Shown piece by piece: positions 43,844-47,504 of a DNA stretch of 47,504 nt. The position numbers were made by a program, and so were the translations under genes. This DNA comes from an uncultured bacterium (GTDB taxonomy: Bacteria; Verrucomicrobiota; Kiritimatiellia; RFP12; CAIWXQ01): contig CAIOST010000189.1 of assembly GCA_903861045.1 (NCBI GenBank), positions 1 to 47,504 of the forward strand, written 5' to 3'. The first letter of the stretch is position 1, and each line of letters starts with the position of its first letter. Below the pieces are notes generated by a model. The model worked only from the letters and a program-made list of their open reading frames with translations, searched no databases and had not been told where the DNA came from.

Positions 43844-44302
43844 CTATTGCGGCACCCCGCGCTCCTCGTCCAGCGCACGCATCATGTCGGGGGTCGGGGC
43901 CAAGGGTCTGCGCTCTTCCGGTGGCAGCGCTTCGTTCTGGCGCATTTCCCGCTGCATGTGCTCCCGCTGCTCAAAACTGATGGGAGGCGGACTGGCAAGC
44001 TCGCGCTCCGGCGCCTCTTGTGCGTTCCCGTGGTGCGGGAGTGCCGCCGACGCCGCCTCGGCTGCGTCGGCCACCAGCGCCACCGTCGGTTCCGACGCCG
44101 TCACCGCCAGGCCGTGTGGCGTCATCGTCGTGCCTTCGGCAGTGTCATGCACCTGTGGCGCAAGCGCCTTGATAAGCCCCACGGCCAATCCAAAGAGCAT
44201 GACCACGATCAGCCCAGTCCAAAGCCACCCCTTGCCACCACGTGTAGGCTTGGTGGGTTGGCTGCGGTTGGGTGCCTGCCGCGGGTGGATGATAATTGAC
44301 AT
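43844..44302 (-). CDS. Small single-pass membrane protein of the pilin operon
   Basis: A 152-aa protein with a short basic cytoplasmic N-terminus ([18 protein letters not shown]), one transmembrane helix at residues 26-46 ([20 protein letters not shown]) and a polar periplasmic tail rich in Ala, Glu and Pro with [18 protein letters not shown] recognise no family. The ATG at 44302 lies 1 bp after the PilX-like stop and has GGAGGG upstream, so it belongs to the pilin operon. A longer open frame extends into the upstream gene and is rejected. Confidence 0.7.
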   Translation of the reverse strand: MSIIIHPRQAPNRSQPTKPTRGGKGWLWTGLIVVMLFGLAVGLIKALAPQVHDTAEGTTMTPHGLAVTASEPTVALVADAAEAASAALPHHGNAQEAPERELASPPPISFEQREHMQREMRQNEALPPEERRPLAPTPDMMRALDEERGVPQ

Positions 44303-44303
44303 G

Positions 44304-45962
44304 TCAGCGTTCCCTCCATGTGCCAAACACCAACTGGTCGCCCAGCGGCGGATATTCTGGCGGCGGATCAATTTTAAAACGCACATCATAGGTGTAATTT
44401 TTGTAGAAGCCGTGGGTGGTTTGCCCCGTACCGCTGTCGAAGGTGCCCACCGCACCACGGTCATCCTGAATGATACCCCCATGAACCATCAACATGCCGC
44501 GAGGATTGTTCACGCTATAATTTACCACACCAAAAGATCCGTCCGTGGTTGAACTGGCATCATACTGGCCGGTAGCCATCATGTGGGCGTAGATCTTGAG
44601 GTTACTCGGCGCGGCCGTGGTAACCGCAATATCACGCTTGGTGATGATCCCCAGGGCATCGTCCGAAAGCATGTTGGTCTTGGAATCGGAGGCGTAGACG
44701 ATATGGTTCGTGATGTACGCATCCCGCTCGCAGACCACGGTCACGCGTCCATTCAGCGTCCCCCCCAGATTGCAATCGCCCGGCTTGGTCGCGCTGCTCC
44801 CCGTGGCGGAGGTCTTAACATAGATGACCTGGGGTGCAGTGCAAGACACCGCCTGTAGCGTCCACCCTTGGCGCGAATTCGTAATCAAAAGATTTGTGCC
44901 GTTGAATGTTAAATAGGTCAACCCTTCCAGTGTCAACGTCGCCTTACTTTTCAAGCGCGCGAAGTCCACCGTCTGCAAGGTCTGTTCCGCCGCGTTCCTG
45001 GTAAACCCATTATGAAATATGCATTGGGCAATACTGCCAACATAACTGTTCGCGCTGCTGGTGCAGGTGTCAAAAAACTCGGGGTTACCGCTGAAGCCCA
45101 ATGGGTCGTTCGAATGCACTTTGCCATAAAACTTTTCCCCGGCAATGAAATAGATGCCGTTGTTGGCGTTCATCCACATGGCATATTCCGCCCAGGTCTT
45201 CTGGCGCAGGGTCTCACGCATGACTACCTTGGAACGCCCCCGCACCGTCCCCACGGATAAGATGGAGTATTGAATCCGCGACTGCCCAATATTACCGCTG
45301 CCGCTACCCATGCCGTTGACGGCAATGTTGGCTTCCGCGGCCGCCACTGAAATCCACCATTTCCCCATGGCCTTGCCGTTATTGGTGTTAACATTGTCAT
45401 TATAGATGCAAGCGCTCATGTAATCCGAAACAATGTCGTAGGCATCGCTGTTTGACAGTTCATAGGTGACGCCATCCACCAGCAGACCATTCTGGTTCCC
45501 CTTGGGCTTAACGTGTACCATGACCGGGTTTCCCGTGAAGCCGGGGTAATCTTGCGTGAGCGTGTCACGCGTGATCGTCGAGCCATCCGCCATGGTTACC
45601 GTGAACTCATGCTGGGCACTGTTATTCGGATTGATGTTGATCTGCCCCCCGACGGTATGCCAGGAATCCGTGATGCTGGCGCCGGAAATGACCGTGGCCA
45701 CGTACGCACCGTCCCCGAAAAGACCTACAAAGGCGGCCGGCACATTGCTGCCCTGTGCCACATACTGGGCCGCCTGTTCGACTCCCGCTTCTGCCACGTA
45801 AAATGCCTTTTCACTGTCCGTGTTAATCCGGGTCATCTTCAAGTGACTACCAGTCACAAACTGCAGGCCGATGGCGATACTGCCAAGCAGAGTAACAAAG
45901 CTCATGACCACGACCAGCGCCATGCCAGCTTCATCCCGATGGTGTTTAACCTTGCGGTTCAT
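44304..45962 (-). CDS. PilX-like minor pilin / pilus assembly protein
   Basis: A 552-aa protein whose N-terminus, EAGMALVVVMSFVTLLGSIAI, matches the PilX N-terminal helix: a glycine before a hydrophobic stretch but no Glu at position +5. EKAFYVAEAGVEQAAQYV follows the helix, as in other PilX-like proteins. The remaining 480 residues are a large, Asn/Thr/Gly-rich extracellular domain, far longer than the usual 150-200 aa, with C-terminal IKIDPPPEYPP-like residues. It could be a tip adhesin. It lies 8 bp after the PilW-like gene. Confidence 0.8.
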   Translation of the reverse strand: MNRKVKHHRDEAGMALVVVMSFVTLLGSIAIGLQFVTGSHLKMTRINTDSEKAFYVAEAGVEQAAQYVAQGSNVPAAFVGLFGDGAYVATVISGASITDSWHTVGGQININPNNSAQHEFTVTMADGSTITRDTLTQDYPGFTGNPVMVHVKPKGNQNGLLVDGVTYELSNSDAYDIVSDYMSACIYNDNVNTNNGKAMGKWWISVAAAEANIAVNGMGSGSGNIGQSRIQYSILSVGTVRGRSKVVMRETLRQKTWAEYAMWMNANNGIYFIAGEKFYGKVHSNDPLGFSGNPEFFDTCTSSANSYVGSIAQCIFHNGFTRNAAEQTLQTVDFARLKSKATLTLEGLTYLTFNGTNLLITNSRQGWTLQAVSCTAPQVIYVKTSATGSSATKPGDCNLGGTLNGRVTVVCERDAYITNHIVYASDSKTNMLSDDALGIITKRDIAVTTAAPSNLKIYAHMMATGQYDASSTTDGSFGVVNYSVNNPRGMLMVHGGIIQDDRGAVGTFDSGTGQTTHGFYKNYTYDVRFKIDPPPEYPPLGDQLVFGTWRER

Positions 45963-45970
45963 GCGGCACC

Positions 45971-46474
45971 TTAATTCCGGTAGTGAATAAACGACGTCAA
46001 CGTATTGGTAGCACTGGCCAACCGATGCGTAGCAACCGCCGTGACCCGTACCGTCACACCTGTCCCCGCCATGGGTGTGATCGAACTCGCGACAATTTTC
46101 GAGCTGACCACGCGCGCGGCGGCATTGCTATTGCCTCCCGTTAAATCAGCAAACATCACCGCCTTATTGGTCGCAAGATAAGAGAAGCGATAACGCCCCC
46201 CGTCCGCCGTGTTATACGTGATCGACCAGTTATTGCTAACAGCCACGCTGACTATGTTAGTAGCGAGTGCTGACCGCAGCCCATTGGTGCCGTACGGACC
46301 ATAGACCATGCGTTGGACTGCCATGCTCGCCTTCTGCGCGGCCTGCATCGAGACATCCGAGGCAAACCAAGTCTTATAACACGCCAAATACACCCCGACG
46401 CTGCTGACCATGATCATCGACAGCAGGCCGGTAGTCAGCATCACCTCAACCAATGAATAGCCGCGCTTGCTCAT
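45971..46474 (-). CDS. PilW-like prepilin-type protein
   Basis: A 167-aa type IV pilin/pseudopilin. The short leader MSKRG is cut before YSLVEVMLTTGLLSMIMVSS, with Glu at +5 of the mature form as required for assembly. The C-terminal region is a beta-rich pilin head with AQKASMAVQRMVYGPYGTNG. It lies 9 bp after the PilV-like gene. Its position as second minor pilin resembles PilW in fimU-pilV-pilW-pilX clusters. Confidence 0.85.
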   Translation of the reverse strand: MSKRGYSLVEVMLTTGLLSMIMVSSVGVYLACYKTWFASDVSMQAAQKASMAVQRMVYGPYGTNGLRSALATNIVSVAVSNNWSITYNTADGGRYRFSYLATNKAVMFADLTGGNSNAAARVVSSKIVASSITPMAGTGVTVRVTAVATHRLASATNTLTSFIHYRN

Positions 46475-46483
46475 AATAGCTGT

Positions 46484-46864
46484 TTACCTGTGAATGGCAT
46501 ACGATAAGGCCGAGGTCAGCACGAATGACGAAGCCTGCCGCTGCAGCGCATTGGTCCACGTCACCCTGACTGCCACCGTTTTCATGCTGTTCGCCTCCGA
46601 CACCGTGTACGCGCAACGCCCGTCCACCGCATGGTTACCTGCAGATAGTGCGGGGTCGTAGTACGCGTGTGAAAAAAGGTCCTCCATCACGCCGCGCGCC
46701 TGATTCATCGCCTGCTGCTGGTTATTAGCGACAACCACCGTCCTTTGGTTCATCATAAATACCGCCAGAAAGCTGGCGAGGGTTGAGGCCAGGATGGTCA
46801 TGGCAACCAAGACTTCGACCAGGGTTAACCCCGCCTTGTGCCGCAACCGTCGTACGTCTGCCAT
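46484..46864 (-). CDS. PilV-like prepilin-type protein
   Basis: A 126-aa minor pilin. Prepilin peptidase would cleave after G12 in RRLRHKAG, leaving LTLVEVLVAMTILASTLASF with Glu at +5. The ATG at 46864 is preceded by GGAGGG at 6-nt spacing; a longer frame to 46969 starts with non-pilin sequence and is rejected. First gene of a four-gene minor-pilin operon. Confidence 0.87.
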   Translation of the reverse strand: MADVRRLRHKAGLTLVEVLVAMTILASTLASFLAVFMMNQRTVVVANNQQQAMNQARGVMEDLFSHAYYDPALSAGNHAVDGRCAYTVSEANSMKTVAVRVTWTNALQRQASSFVLTSALSYAIHR

Positions 46865-46968
46865 TGCATGCCCTCCGTGCGCACCCATCTGAACCCGGCC
46901 ATGTGAAAAAGCCAAAAAGAATACCGGAAGATCGCATCGTATGCCAACTAAGATATAATACCACGACA

Positions 46969-46998
46969 ATTATAGCACCAAGCATGCCAGTAACACAA
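46969..46998 (-). promoter_or_regulatory. Candidate promoter of the pilin operon
   Basis: Minus strand TTGTGT (46993-46998) and a perfect TATAAT (46969-46974) are 18 bp apart. The same DNA reads CTGGCATGCTTGGTGCT (46990-46974), a sigma-54-like site with the correct GG-N10-GC spacing but three consensus mismatches. Pilin genes are known from both classes, so either is possible. Confidence 0.4.
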
Positions 46999-47114
46999 TG
47001 AGGCGTTATAATGTCAAAAAACACGCCATGTGTGTCCTGCGTTTGCAAAAATCTCGCTTTTTTGCTTCGTTCTGTCTTCCGCAATTTCTGGAAACTGAGG
47101 CTCTTGCAACCCCC

Positions 47115-47151
47115 CCCCGCAACGCGGCGCCTAACGGCTTGCGTTGCGGGG
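47115..47151. repeat. Perfect 11-bp inverted repeat (hairpin)
   Basis: CCCCGCAACGC (47115-47125) and GCGTTGCGGGG (47141-47151) pair perfectly around a 15-nt loop. Outer CTTGCAA/TTGCAAG remnants add partial pairing. It could be an REP-like or terminator-like element near a transposon end. Confidence 0.6.
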
Positions 47152-47316
47152 CGTTTTGCAAGGTGAAATGTCCCGCCGCCCAGTGTGGGCAAGCTTGACG
47201 CCATAGCCTTCGCCAAGTCGTTTTCTGCGCGGCACTATACTGCACCCAAAACGAACGCAAATTGTTTCGTATATCTCGAGGCGTTTGCCCCCCCCAGTCT
47301 TTTCTAAAAACATACG

Positions 47317-47345
47317 TAGACCATTGCAGCGCAACATGTTATAAA
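47317..47345 (+). promoter_or_regulatory. Candidate promoter for the right-edge gene
   Basis: TAGACC (47317-47322) and TATAAA (47340-47345) are separated by 17 bp. The gene has GAAGGAGA about 10 nt before its ATG. Only moderate consensus match. Confidence 0.3.
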
Positions 47346-47400
47346 TTATGTCAGCTCCAAAATGAACGGATGTTGACACGACGGAAGGAGACGAAAGAGC

Positions 47401-47504
47401 ATGCAGAACAATCGACCGCAAACCCCGATGGGCCACCTGTGGAACAGCATCCAATCGTGGCTCTTCCCCGTGCTGGAGGACGAAATCGGAGCGCTCGACG
47501 AGAA
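47401..47504 (+). CDS. Probable transposase, N-terminal fragment cut by window edge
   Basis: Only 34 codons are visible. The peptide MGHLWNSIQSWLFPVLEDEI followed by GALDEK resembles the start of IS5/IS1182-like transposases, which begin with LWxxIQxxLFPxLExELGPLxEK before a DDE domain. A ribosome binding site (GAAGGAGA) precedes the ATG. The identification rests on a short stretch and is tentative; the rest lies outside the window. Confidence 0.45.
   Translation, partial: MQNNRPQTPMGHLWNSIQSWLFPVLEDEIGALDE

Larger units (their letters stand above)
46865..47400. other. Intergenic region between pilin operon and probable transposase
   Basis: No gene is supported here. It contains candidate promoters for both flanking genes and a strong 11-bp hairpin (47115-47151) with a C9 run at its left foot. 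The short open frames over it are low quality. Confidence 0.5.

Noticed and set aside
47126-47140. Integron attC-like GCCTAAC in the hairpin loop
   Set aside because: Only one of the required box motifs is present; no GTTRRRY partner or integrase is visible.
1-47504. CRISPR array
   Set aside because: The repeats seen are short 7-9-nt arrays or protein-domain repeats; no regularly spaced 25-40-nt direct repeats with unique spacers and no cas genes.

Overview
The window is high-GC bacterial DNA with a cell-envelope-rich gene set. It looks like a Gram-negative member of the Planctomycetes-Verrucomicrobia-Chlamydiae group, perhaps Kiritimatiellota, Verrucomicrobiota or Lentisphaerota. The reasons are giant secreted proteins with CBM9/NPCBM-like and beta-propeller modules, a MoxR/DUF58/BatA-like/DUF4175-like/DUF4159 gene row, and repeat-rich intergenic DNA. 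This assignment is inference; no rRNA is present to fix it.

Layout. Positions 1-1204 hold no convincing protein gene. They contain short tandem arrays, a tRNA-Ser(CGA) and a 274-bp structure bounded by 18-bp perfect inverted repeats. Then come smc and an overlapping inositol-monophosphatase-family gene (1205-5796). A huge repetitive secreted protein follows (5810-11857), split by two compensating frameshifts. It faces a secreted CBM9/esterase gene (11859-14003, minus). Next are an UlaG-like metallo-hydrolase (plus) and a four-helix-bundle suffix-domain gene (minus) that overlap tail to tail by 282 bp, and a decayed E2-type acyltransferase pseudogene (15744-16419).

The core of the window is a 23-kb minus-strand operon, 39349 down to 16433: MoxR ATPase, DUF58, BatA-like vWA membrane protein, a second vWA membrane protein, DUF4175-like membrane protein, a 1552-aa glycosidase-like/NPCBM protein, DUF4159 and a 3035-aa multidomain exoprotein. 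Upstream sits a near-perfect sigma-54 promoter (39393-39410) flanked by an inverted repeat. MoxR with vWA partners usually acts as an ATP-driven maturation or remodelling machine, so the two giant exported proteins are plausible clients. This operon is the best candidate for an under-described system.

A plus-strand operon follows: trmL, a HAD hydrolase and a polytopic glycosyltransferase-like protein, ending at a bidirectional terminator. On the minus strand lie an RRM/glycine-rich RNA-binding protein, tRNA-Ser(TGA) and a four-gene minor-pilin operon (PilV-, PilW- and PilX-like plus a small membrane protein). The right edge has a strong hairpin and the first 34 codons of a probable transposase.

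Most genes are intact. Frame damage is confined to the repetitive surface gene and the E2 relic. Long antisense reading frames over the giant genes were treated as shadows caused by high GC.
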